A stretch of DNA of 6,256 bases, from contig JALUSH010000021.1 in NCBI GenBank assembly GCA_027016675.1, positions 1 through 6,256 on the forward strand, written 5' to 3'. Shown piece by piece: positions 1 through 6,030 of the stretch. This stretch comes from Thermodesulfovibrio sp. (GTDB taxonomy: Bacteria > Nitrospirota > Thermodesulfovibrionia > Thermodesulfovibrionales > JdFR-85). The position numbers were made by a program, and so were the translations under genes. The stretch's first letter is position 1. Every line of letters begins with the position of its first letter. Under the pieces are notes generated by a model. The model had not been told where the DNA came from. It saw nothing but the letters and a program-made list of their open reading frames with translations, and made no database searches.

Positions 1-387
1 GTCCCTCTTTTCGTATCTCCTCTTTCCTCTTGCCAGAGCAACCTCGACCTTTGCCCAGGGGCCCTTGAAGTATATCTTCAGGGGGATCAGGGTATAGCCT
101 TTCTGGGCTATCTGACCCATCAGTCTTTGAATCTCTTTTTTGTGAAAGAGCAGTTTTCTCGTCCTTACAGGGTCATGGTTCATTATATTACCATGACTGT
201 AATGACTTATATGGCAGTTCAACAGCCAAGCTTCTCCTTCTTTTATTATAACATAACTGTCTTTAAGATTGGCCCTTCCCTCTCTCAGGGATTTTACCTC
301 TGTACCTGTCAGTACAATCCCTGCTTCATAGATTTCTATGATATCATAGTCATGATAGGCCTTACGGTTCTGACAGACTATCTTCAT
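1..387 (-). CDS. smpB: SsrA-binding protein SmpB (3' end beyond window)
   Basis: SmpB binds tmRNA and brings it to stalled ribosomes for trans-translation, in the cytoplasm. The 129 visible residues match the family throughout. They start MKIVCQNRKAYHDYDI, then have the EAGIVLTGTEVKSLREGRAN block (about residues 21-40), a central YVIIKEGEAWLLNCHIS strand region, HDPVRTRKLLFHKKEI (about 71-86), and a GYTLIPLKIYFKGPWAKVEV strand. The basic run GKRRYEKRD sits at the window edge. SmpB is usually about 150-160 residues, so only the C-terminal tail, which enters the mRNA channel, is missing because of the window boundary. The start follows the purD stop by 7 bp; a weak purine-rich GAGAGA in the end of purD is the only SD-like signal. 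It is the last visible gene of the purH-globin-purD-smpB operon. Identity is seen directly from conserved blocks; function is family knowledge. Confidence 0.96.
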   Translation of the reverse strand, partial: MKIVCQNRKAYHDYDIIEIYEAGIVLTGTEVKSLREGRANLKDSYVIIKEGEAWLLNCHISHYSHGNIMNHDPVRTRKLLFHKKEIQRLMGQIAQKGYTLIPLKIYFKGPWAKVEVALARGKRRYEKRD

Positions 388-394
388 TAAGTTA

Positions 395-1666
395 TTATCT
401 CTCTATAGCCCTGCGGGCTATATCTTTCCTGTAATGCATTCCCTCGAAATGTATCTTTTCTATAGCATTGTATGCCCTGTCCCTTGCATCCTTTATGTCC
501 ACTCCAAGTGCTGTAACTCCCAGCACCCTGCCACCTGATGTAACAATCTTGCCATCCTGATATGTTGTTCCTGCATGAAATACAACAACATCCTCCATCT
601 TTTTTACCTCTTCAAGTCCGGTTATCACCCTGCCTTTTTCATATTTTCCAGGATAGCCTCCTGATGCTGCAACCACACAAACAGATGCCTCTGGTCTCCA
701 TTGCAGGGTCATTCTGGAAAGCCTTTCCTCCACTATTGCAAGTGATATTTCTAAAAGGTCTGACTTCAATCTGGTAAGTAGCGGTTGGGTCTCGGGGTCT
801 CCAAATCTGCAATTGAACTCAAGCACATAGGGTTCACCATCCTTTATCATGAGACCGGCATAGAGAACCCCTTTGTATTTTATGCCTTCCCTGCTCAGGC
901 CTTTTATGGCAGGTTTCATGACTTTTTCCATGATCTTCTCTTCGATATCAGATGACACAACAGGTGCAGGGCTGTAAGCACCCATACCTCCGGTGTTGGG
1001 TCCTTCATCATTGTCAAAAACCCTCTTGTGATCCTGAGAGCTTGCCAGGGGAAGTATAGTCTCACCATCAGTAAAGATAAGATATGAAGCTTCTTCTCCT
1101 TCCAGGCACTCCTCAATAACAACCCGCTCCCCTGCCTCTCCAAAGACCCTCTCCTTCATAATCTTTTTAAGTGCATCTATAGCCTCGTCAATGCTCTTTG
1201 CAACAATAACACCTTTGCCTGCAGCAAGCCCGTCTGCCTTTATAACTATTGGCGCACCCTTCATTCTCACATACTCTTCTGCATGTAGATAGGAATTAAA
1301 CACCCTGTATTCTGCAGTTGGAATTCCATACCGTTTCATAAATTCCTTGGCAAACACCTTGCTGGATTCAAGCTGGGCAGCCTTTCTGTTAGGACCGACT
1401 ATCTTAAGATCGTTTTTTTCAAAAACATCAACTATTCCTTTTGAAAGTGGGTCCTCAGGACCAACTATTGTAAGATCAATCCATTCGTATTTTACAAAAT
1501 CCACAAGCCCGTCATAATCATTCATATTCAAATCAACACACTCGGCAAGATCAGATATGCCTGCATTTCCAGGGCAACAGTAGATCTTGTCAACCCTGGG
1601 GCTCTGAGCAAATTTCCACACAATAGCATGCTCTCTACCTCCTCCCCCGATTACCAGAACCTTCAT
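395..1666 (-). CDS. purD: Phosphoribosylamine-glycine ligase (GAR synthetase) PurD
   Basis: Catalyses ATP-dependent joining of glycine to 5-phosphoribosylamine, the second step of de novo purine synthesis, in the cytoplasm. The 423 residues match the usual length (about 420-430). The N-terminal domain begins MKVLVIGGGGREHAI. GPEDPL at 69-74 and GPNRKAAQLESSKVFAK at 91-107 are typical. The ATP-grasp domain shows VIKADGLAAGKGV (141-153), EECLEGEEAS (185-194), the HKRVFDNDEGPNTGGMGAYSP block (213-233) and the metal/ATP motif EFNCRFGDPETQ (283-294). The C-terminal domain carries VVAASGGYPG (331-340). The ATG is preceded by AAGGAGG at a short spacing, which supports this start. It lies 12 bp after the globin/PsiE gene and 7 bp before smpB, in the same operon. 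No key residue appears lost. Confidence 0.98.
   Translation of the reverse strand: MKVLVIGGGGREHAIVWKFAQSPRVDKIYCCPGNAGISDLAECVDLNMNDYDGLVDFVKYEWIDLTIVGPEDPLSKGIVDVFEKNDLKIVGPNRKAAQLESSKVFAKEFMKRYGIPTAEYRVFNSYLHAEEYVRMKGAPIVIKADGLAAGKGVIVAKSIDEAIDALKKIMKERVFGEAGERVVIEECLEGEEASYLIFTDGETILPLASSQDHKRVFDNDEGPNTGGMGAYSPAPVVSSDIEEKIMEKVMKPAIKGLSREGIKYKGVLYAGLMIKDGEPYVLEFNCRFGDPETQPLLTRLKSDLLEISLAIVEERLSRMTLQWRPEASVCVVAASGGYPGKYEKGRVITGLEEVKKMEDVVVFHAGTTYQDGKIVTSGGRVLGVTALGVDIKDARDRAYNAIEKIHFEGMHYRKDIARRAIER
404..422 (-). repeat. Perfect hairpin at the purD 3' end, upstream of smpB
   Basis: An 8-bp perfect inverted repeat, TATAGCCC and GGGCTATA, flanks a 3-nt loop and lies inside the last codons of purD (residues around IARRAI). 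In the minus-strand mRNA the stem ends directly before the GAGAGATAA that contains the purD stop and the only SD-like sequence for smpB. No U-tract follows, so it is not a standard intrinsic terminator. It could influence smpB translation or transcript stability; that role is inference. Confidence 0.55.
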
Positions 1667-1670
1667 AAGA

Positions 1671-1677
1671 CCTCCTT
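1671..1677 (-). promoter_or_regulatory. Strong Shine-Dalgarno for purD
   Basis: AAGGAGG on the minus strand lies four bases before the purD ATG and fills much of the 12-bp gap after the globin/PsiE stop codon. It is the best ribosome binding site in the operon apart from that of purH, and it fixes the purD start. Confidence 0.8.
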
Positions 1678-1678
1678 C

Positions 1679-2572
1679 TTAATTCTTCTTTTGTTCAGCT
1701 CTGATCACAAGCCAGTAAACAAGACCAAGAGTCAATATGGCGGCAACAAAATAGTATGCTGTATCTAATTTTTCATGCTTCAGTGTAACCACCATCAGAT
1801 CTCTTATGAACGCCACAAGGGCAACACCTATGAACACACTTATATTAAACTTTCCTCCCTTGAGATGCGATATCTCTGTATTCATCAACTCTATCAGCAC
1901 CCACAGAATCAGTAACGAACCAAGGGCAGTGATAATACCACGTGAAAGCCCCTCGTGAAACATTTTTACTACATCATAGGCAAAAAGTCCCACAACCCCC
2001 AGGGTTATAAATATAAGCGCAAAGACCAGTACCAGATTCATGGCACTGGTAAACCTCTCGGCAAAGGTAACAAGAGAGCTCTTCAGTTTATAGGCTGTCG
2101 AATACTGTCTTATCTCCTCCTCTACATAAGAACTTGTAATCACATCAAGATTTATATCTATCAGTTTATTCAGCGATTCCTTTAGCGCTGTCCTGTGCAC
2201 CCTGTCATCAATCTCTTCCGATAGTATATCCATAAGCATGGCTCTTATGGCATTCATTGATACACTAACATGATGAGGGTTTATTCCCAGGGCTGCATGC
2301 ACCTTGCCTATCCTGATAAGACGTAGATGATAATTGCCATCATAAGGCCCTCTGAAAAGATTCAGCAGCCAGTGTTTGTGATGATTTCTCAGATCAGGAT
2401 GGGTCTTGAGCTTTTCAATGATTACAGGGTCACCCATGGCCACGATTCTTTGCTCAAGATTGTCGATAATTTTATCAGCCCGTTTTTCGATTAAAGGATA
2501 GAGACTCTGGACCCGCTCTTCATCCTTTATTGTCAGGTTATAATGTTCCTTAATTCTGTTAAATCTTTCCAT
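1679..2572 (-). CDS. Globin-coupled sensor: protoglobin-like domain fused to PsiE-type membrane domain
   Basis: A 297-residue predicted heme-based gas or redox sensor in the inner membrane. Residues about 1-155 resemble sensor globins/protoglobins. HKHWLLNLFRGPYDGNY (65-81) is followed by RLIRIGKVHAALGINPHHV (84-102), in which His92 sits where the proximal heme ligand is expected. The distal-side Tyr usual in FYDHL-type sequences is not obvious; the matching stretch reads IIDNLEQRI (35-43). Residues about 172-292 form a membrane domain with four predicted helices (about 176-200, 210-230, 244-264, 271-290). Acidic and His residues (ELMNTEISH, 228-236) and an IRDLMVV motif (256-262) recall the phosphate-starvation-inducible PsiE family. 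No kinase, cyclase or methyl-accepting domain is present. The start is 6 bp after the purH stop with only a weak SD, suggesting translational coupling. Domain calls are by eye; the signal and output are unknown. Confidence 0.82.
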   Translation of the reverse strand: MERFNRIKEHYNLTIKDEERVQSLYPLIEKRADKIIDNLEQRIVAMGDPVIIEKLKTHPDLRNHHKHWLLNLFRGPYDGNYHLRLIRIGKVHAALGINPHHVSVSMNAIRAMLMDILSEEIDDRVHRTALKESLNKLIDINLDVITSSYVEEEIRQYSTAYKLKSSLVTFAERFTSAMNLVLVFALIFITLGVVGLFAYDVVKMFHEGLSRGIITALGSLLILWVLIELMNTEISHLKGGKFNISVFIGVALVAFIRDLMVVTLKHEKLDTAYYFVAAILTLGLVYWLVIRAEQKKN

Positions 2573-2578
2573 AAATGC

Positions 2579-3187
2579 CTATTGCTCAGACTCTGCTATT
2601 GTCTTATGGAGGTAATCTGCAATACTTGCATCATATTTTGATGTATGAGCAAATACCTTCTGTGCAAGCCTCACTCTTGTTTTGTAAGATACCTCACCTC
2701 CAAGACGAATCATTTCTTCTCTAACAGACTCATAGTCAGAAGGGTCTACAATTACCACCACACTTTCAAAGTTTTTGGCAGCAGCTCTTATCATGGTTGG
2801 ACCACCAATATCAATATTTTCAATTGCCTCCTGAAAGGTAACATCGGGTTTTGATATCGTCTTCTCAAAGGGATATAGATTCACAACCACCATATCAATA
2901 GGCTCTATGTTATGCTTTTTTAATTGTTCCATATGATCGGGATTATCTCTGCGAGCCAGCAATCCTCCGTGTATCTTTGGATGTAGTGTCTTTACCCTGC
3001 CCTCAAGAATCTCTGGAAATCCTGTGTATTCAGACACCTCTTTAACATCTACACCTGACTCTTTTAGTTTTCTTGCCGTACCTCCAGTGGAGAGAATCTC
3101 TACACCCAAATCCGACAACACCCTTGCAAAATCCTCCACTCCGCTTTTGTCTGAGACACTTATAATTGCCCTTCTGATCTTTCTCAT
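2579..3187 (-). CDS. purH: IMP cyclohydrolase, single-domain PurH (N-terminal half only)
   Basis: Catalyses ring closure of FAICAR to IMP, the last step of de novo purine synthesis. The 202 residues cover only the MGS-like IMP cyclohydrolase domain; usual bacterial PurH is about 510-530 residues and adds an AICAR transformylase domain. Seen here are RRAIISVSDKSGVEDFA at the start, ILSTGGTARKL (31-41), the loop RVKTLHPKIHGGLLARR (64-80), VVNLYPF (101-107) and IENIDIGGPTMIRAAAKN (122-139). Lys66, Tyr105, Asp126 and Lys138 line up with residues described as catalytic in human ATIC (Lys66, Tyr104, Asp125, Lys137). The stop comes just at the domain border (YLHKTIAESEQ), and the next gene starts 6 bp later, so no transformylase coding remains nearby. 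A good AGGAGGAA supports the ATG. It is the first gene of the operon. Confidence 0.95.
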   Translation of the reverse strand: MRKIRRAIISVSDKSGVEDFARVLSDLGVEILSTGGTARKLKESGVDVKEVSEYTGFPEILEGRVKTLHPKIHGGLLARRDNPDHMEQLKKHNIEPIDMVVVNLYPFEKTISKPDVTFQEAIENIDIGGPTMIRAAAKNFESVVVIVDPSDYESVREEMIRLGGEVSYKTRVRLAQKVFAHTSKYDASIADYLHKTIAESEQ

Positions 3188-3261
3188 TATATTCCTCCTG
3201 ATATAGACATATTACAATTGAGTTGATTTTAGCATCTTGCTATTCGAAAGGTAAAGACTTT
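3188..3261. promoter_or_regulatory. Divergent intergenic region between purH operon and gspF/pilC-like gene
   Basis: These 74 bp must hold the start signals of both divergent transcripts unless the genes are read from farther away. On the minus strand, AGGAGGAA (3192-3199) is the purH ribosome binding site, and TAATAT (3209-3214) could be a -10 element, though no convincing -35 is visible. On the plus strand, TTGAGT (3218-3223) with TATTCG 17 bp on (3241-3246) is a weak promoter candidate. There is too little room for a purine riboswitch, and no operator palindrome stands out. Confidence 0.45.
3246..3252 (+). promoter_or_regulatory. Shine-Dalgarno deciding the gspF/pilC-like start
   Basis: GAAAGGT ends nine bases before the ATG at 3262. 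The in-frame ATG at 3274, whose product would begin MPEFVYEA as is typical of the family, has no purine-rich site before it. The in-frame TTG at 3223 also lacks one. This favours 3262, but 3274 remains possible. Confidence 0.5.
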
Positions 3262-4467
3262 ATGATATTAATCATGCCTGAGTTTGTTTATGAAGCAGTA
3301 GATAAAGAGGGCAGAAAGGTCAAAGCAAAGGTGCATGCCTCTGATGTGGAAACACTGAAAGAATCCCTTAAAAGAGAGGGATACATACCTCTGTCTATCT
3401 CTCCCTTCAGAGAAAGCCGATTCAATATCTTTAAAAAAACAGGGCAGAAAGACCTCCTTGTGCTCACTCAAGAGTTAGCAAGCCTTCTCAGTTCAGGACT
3501 CCCACTGGACAGGGCTATTTTTATCCTCTCTCAACATGCTGAAAAACATGAGTTGAGAGAAGTCCTAAATGAAATCTATAAAGACTTGCAACAGGGCAAA
3601 TCCCTCTCAGAGGCAATGGGCAGACATAAAATCTTTCCCAAATTATACATTAACATGGTACGTTCTGGTGAAGCAGGAGGTGTCCTTGAACCCGTTCTTA
3701 TGAGGATTGTATCATTCCTTGAAACAACTACTGCCTTCAAGGAAGAGGTGCTTTCTGCACTCATCTATCCCATACTTTTAACTGTAGTAGGCTCTGCTTC
3801 AATAGCTGTACTTATGCTGTATGTTATACCCAGATTCGCTGTAATCTTCGAAGAAATGGGACAGAGTCTTCCACTGCCTACAATGATTCTGCTCAACATG
3901 AGCCATTTTGTAGTAAAATTCTGGTGGCTTGGTGTAGCCTCTCTTATAGCATTAATATACTTCCTCCGGCGGTATGCAAACACAGAAGAGGGTAAACTTG
4001 TTATGGATAAACTCCTTCTTAAAATACCCGTTATTAGAAGATTACAAACGAGGCTTTATATTTCTCGTTTTGCAAGAACCATGGGAACACTCCTTAAAAG
4101 CGGGGTACCTATCCTGAAGGCGATAAGGATATCTCGAGAGGTAATAGGGAATGAGGTAGTCTCTAAGAAGCTTGAAGGACTTGAAGAGGGTGTCAGGAAA
4201 GGACGTGGTGTAAGCCAACCCCTGAGGGAAAGTGGTGTTTTTCCTGAAATTGTGCTTCAGATGGTAGCTGTTGGTGAGGAAGCAGGACGACTTGAAGAGA
4301 CATTTCTAAACATTGCCGAACGTTTTGAAAATGAGACACGTTCCATGATAAAAAGACTTATAGCCTTCATAGAACCAGCAATTATTCTCTTCATGGGATT
4401 GATTGTTGCCTTTATAGTTATTTCCATGCTTCTTGCAATCTTCAGTATAAATGAGATACCTTTGTAA
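3262..4467 (+). CDS. gspF: Type II secretion / type IV pilus inner-membrane platform protein (GspF/PilC family)
   Basis: GspF/PilC is the polytopic inner-membrane platform that couples the assembly ATPase to pseudopilin or pilin polymerisation. From the ATG at 3262 the protein has 401 residues, normal for the family (about 400). PEFVYEAVDKEGRKVKAKV near the start is the usual N-terminal strand region. Two T2SSF repeats follow. The first, about 65-189, has LTQELASLLSSGLPLDRA and GEAGGVLEPVL; the second, about 267-390, has SRFARTMGTLLKSGVPILKA and GEEAGRLEETF. Membrane segments lie at about 167-189 (ending YVIPRF), 220-236 and 369-394 (FIEPAIILFMGLIVAFIVI). The C-terminus MLLAIFSINEIPL is family-like. 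It stands alone: no GspE/PilB ATPase, pseudopilin or prepilin peptidase gene is visible beside it. GspF and PilC cannot be told apart securely here, so the symbol is tentative. Confidence 0.93.
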   Translation: MILIMPEFVYEAVDKEGRKVKAKVHASDVETLKESLKREGYIPLSISPFRESRFNIFKKTGQKDLLVLTQELASLLSSGLPLDRAIFILSQHAEKHELREVLNEIYKDLQQGKSLSEAMGRHKIFPKLYINMVRSGEAGGVLEPVLMRIVSFLETTTAFKEEVLSALIYPILLTVVGSASIAVLMLYVIPRFAVIFEEMGQSLPLPTMILLNMSHFVVKFWWLGVASLIALIYFLRRYANTEEGKLVMDKLLLKIPVIRRLQTRLYISRFARTMGTLLKSGVPILKAIRISREVIGNEVVSKKLEGLEEGVRKGRGVSQPLRESGVFPEIVLQMVAVGEEAGRLEETFLNIAERFENETRSMIKRLIAFIEPAIILFMGLIVAFIVISMLLAIFSINEIPL

Positions 4468-4787
4468 TACCAGAAATTAGCAATATAAAGTTATCAATAA
4501 AGTCAGGGGCTGAAGAAAAAAACTTTGAAAAGATTAGTTTCGTCTCCGTTTTGTTATTCAGCAGTCAGAGATGGTGAAGAACCACATATAGCAATACCGA
4601 TAGTAACTTACACCAACAAATATTATGTTACACTGTGAGTGAACCCTGCTCTGTCTTATATTAGTTAAATCTTATCGCATCAATGGGGTGATGAACCACC
4701 TCTTACTGCTAACGCAGAGCATAATTTAAGTACATTGATCTTTTGGGTTGCTTTATTTTTATGATAAATCCTCGTTGTTATATCTTT
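4468..4787. other. 320-bp convergent intergenic region with a possible decayed coding relic
   Basis: This stretch lies between the convergent ends of the gspF/pilC-like gene and rluD. No intact ORF, RNA gene or clear intrinsic terminator for either gene is seen. One plus-strand frame (4501-4764, the same frame as the gspF-like gene) is open except for TGA at 4636 and TAA at 4666. It reads as protein-like text, for example RDGEEPHIAIPIVTYTNKYY and HQWGDEPPLTANAEHNLS. Within it GGTGAAGAACCAC (4573-4585) recurs with one mismatch at 4687-4699, exactly 38 codons apart. It has no start signal and no recognised family, so it could be a relic or chance. Confidence 0.35.
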
Positions 4788-5726
4788 TTATTGATTCTGG
4801 AAATCTCTTAACTTCTGAATCAGATCTAACATATCTTCTGGCATAGGGCTTGAAAATTCCAGCCACTCTCCAGTTACGGGATGTACAAACCCAAGCTCAA
4901 AGGCATGAAGCATCTGTCGTGGTATTTTAATAGTTCTGTCTTTGATCTTTAAAGATGTTTTTCTACCATAAAGGCTATCTCCAAGAACAGGATGACCTAT
5001 GGAAGAAAAGTGAACCCTTATCTGATGCGTCCTTCCAGTGGCAAGCCTTACCTCAATCAAAGTAGCATTCCTATACTCCTCTATAACTTTCCAGTATGTC
5101 TTTGCAAAACGCCCCCTCTTGACCCTTGTGGACATCTTTTTCCTATGGGTCTTACTTCTGCCAATGGGCAACTCAATCTCTCCTTCCTTTTCTTTCATAT
5201 GTCCAAAAACAATACTATAATATGTACGTTTGATCTCCCTTTTTTTAAATGCATCAACAAGAACATAATATGCCTTTTCTGAAAGAGCAACCACAACCAC
5301 TCCAGAGGTATCCTTGTCAAGCCTTTGTACAACGCCTGGTCTCAAAGGTCCCCCAACTGAAGCGAGTTTTTCAATATGATATGCCAGGGCATTCATCAGG
5401 GTTCCACTTTGGTGTCCTGCTGACGGGTACATTACAAGTCCTGGGGGTTTATTTATCACAGCCACATGTTGGTCCTTGTAAAGTATCTCCAGGGGAATGG
5501 GTTCGGGTTTAAGAGTAATCTGTTCTTCAGGTATGGTTATCTCTATAATATCGTTACATTTTATTTTGTAGCCAGATTTTACTGTTTTACCATTAAGTAG
5601 GATATTACCCTTTTTTATCAGTTGTTTGATAAAAGAACGAGTTTTTGAGAGCCTGTCAGAGAGATAAAGATCAATCCGCTGGCCTGCATCTGACTCTAAA
5701 ACCTCGATTATTTTCTTCTTACTCAT
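4788..5726 (-). CDS. rluD: Large-subunit rRNA pseudouridine synthase, RluA family, RluD-type with S4 domain
   Basis: Isomerises specific uridines in RNA to pseudouridine. RluD-type enzymes with an S4 domain act on 23S rRNA (helix 69 in E. coli), but the precise target here is not readable. The 312 residues fit the family (E. coli RluD is 326). The S4 RNA-binding domain spans about residues 16-65 (RIDLYLSDRLSKTRSFIKQLIKKG). The catalytic domain has VINKPPGLVMYPSAG (90-104), GTLMNAL, and the active-site motif VQRLDKDTSG (133-142) with catalytic Asp137. It continues with KREIKRTYYSIVFG (162-175) and LATGRTHQIRVHF (228-240), then GHPVLGDSLYG. The motif carries Gln where HRLD is commonest. No Shine-Dalgarno precedes the ATG, and a -10-like element sits right before it. 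The gene lies just below the rRNA operon terminator, on the same strand. Confidence 0.94.
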   Translation of the reverse strand: MSKKKIIEVLESDAGQRIDLYLSDRLSKTRSFIKQLIKKGNILLNGKTVKSGYKIKCNDIIEITIPEEQITLKPEPIPLEILYKDQHVAVINKPPGLVMYPSAGHQSGTLMNALAYHIEKLASVGGPLRPGVVQRLDKDTSGVVVVALSEKAYYVLVDAFKKREIKRTYYSIVFGHMKEKEGEIELPIGRSKTHRKKMSTRVKRGRFAKTYWKVIEEYRNATLIEVRLATGRTHQIRVHFSSIGHPVLGDSLYGRKTSLKIKDRTIKIPRQMLHAFELGFVHPVTGEWLEFSSPMPEDMLDLIQKLRDFQNQ

Positions 5727-5733
5727 GGGAAAA

Positions 5734-5742
5734 ATATTAACA
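5734..5742 (-). promoter_or_regulatory. Candidate extended -10 for rluD (possible leaderless start)
   Basis: On the minus strand, TGTTAATAT ends seven bases before the rluD ATG. It fits an extended -10 (TG, one base, TAATAT). A weak -35-like TTCAAA lies about 16 bp upstream of TAATAT. If used, transcription would start at or next to the ATG, which would explain the lack of a Shine-Dalgarno. This rests on sequence pattern only. Confidence 0.3.
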
Positions 5743-5775
5743 TCTTAACGAATAGTTTGAACAGTGGTGTTCTAC

Positions 5776-5823
5776 ACATATAAAAAGAGGGTATGACTTT
5801 AAAACGGAGCCATACCCTCTTTT
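5776..5823 (-). terminator. Intrinsic terminator of the rRNA operon
   Basis: AAAAGAGGGTATG (5783-5795) and CATACCCTCTTTT (5811-5823) form a perfect 13-bp stem with a 15-nt loop. In minus-strand RNA the stem lies shortly after the 5S 3' end and runs out through CTCTTTTTATATG, giving a U-rich tail. It separates the rRNA transcript from rluD. The A-run on the other arm means it could also work on the plus strand. Confidence 0.88.
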
Positions 5824-5833
5824 AAATTTTTAA

Positions 5834-5952
<119 letters not shown>

Positions 5953-6030
5953 CCTTTTCCTTGAGTATTATATTATCTAAAGAGCATAAAAATCAAGTTC
6001 TTTGGCAACGGGGAGGTACTGGAGGAGGAT
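5953..6030 (-). other. 23S-5S internal transcribed spacer
   Basis: About 78 bases of rRNA precursor spacer with no tRNA. The part next to 23S is rich in C and T on the minus strand (ATCCTCCTCCAGTACCTCCC). It may be one strand of the 23S processing stem whose partner would lie before the 23S 5' end, outside the window. Confidence 0.7.

Noticed and set aside
127..390. 87-codon plus-strand ORF
   Set aside because: It lies antisense over smpB, whose minus-strand translation matches the SmpB family throughout.
2573..2600. Frameshift hiding the rest of PurH
   Set aside because: The next minus-strand gene begins 6 bp after the stop and its protein is globin/PsiE-like, with no transformylase sequence in any frame.
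3223..3261. Longer gspF/pilC-like start at TTG 3223
   Set aside because: No ribosome binding site precedes it, the added residues MILASCYSKGKDF are not family-like, and it would use up the divergent promoter region.
4647..4721. Inverted pair TGCTCTG / CAGAGCA as a terminator for the convergent genes
   Set aside because: The arms are only 7 bp with a loop of about 60 nt and no T-tract, which is too weak to call.
5249..5512. Plus-strand ORFs over rluD (also 4992-5282 and 5038-5220)
   Set aside because: They are antisense to a well-matched pseudouridine synthase and have no family-like sequence.
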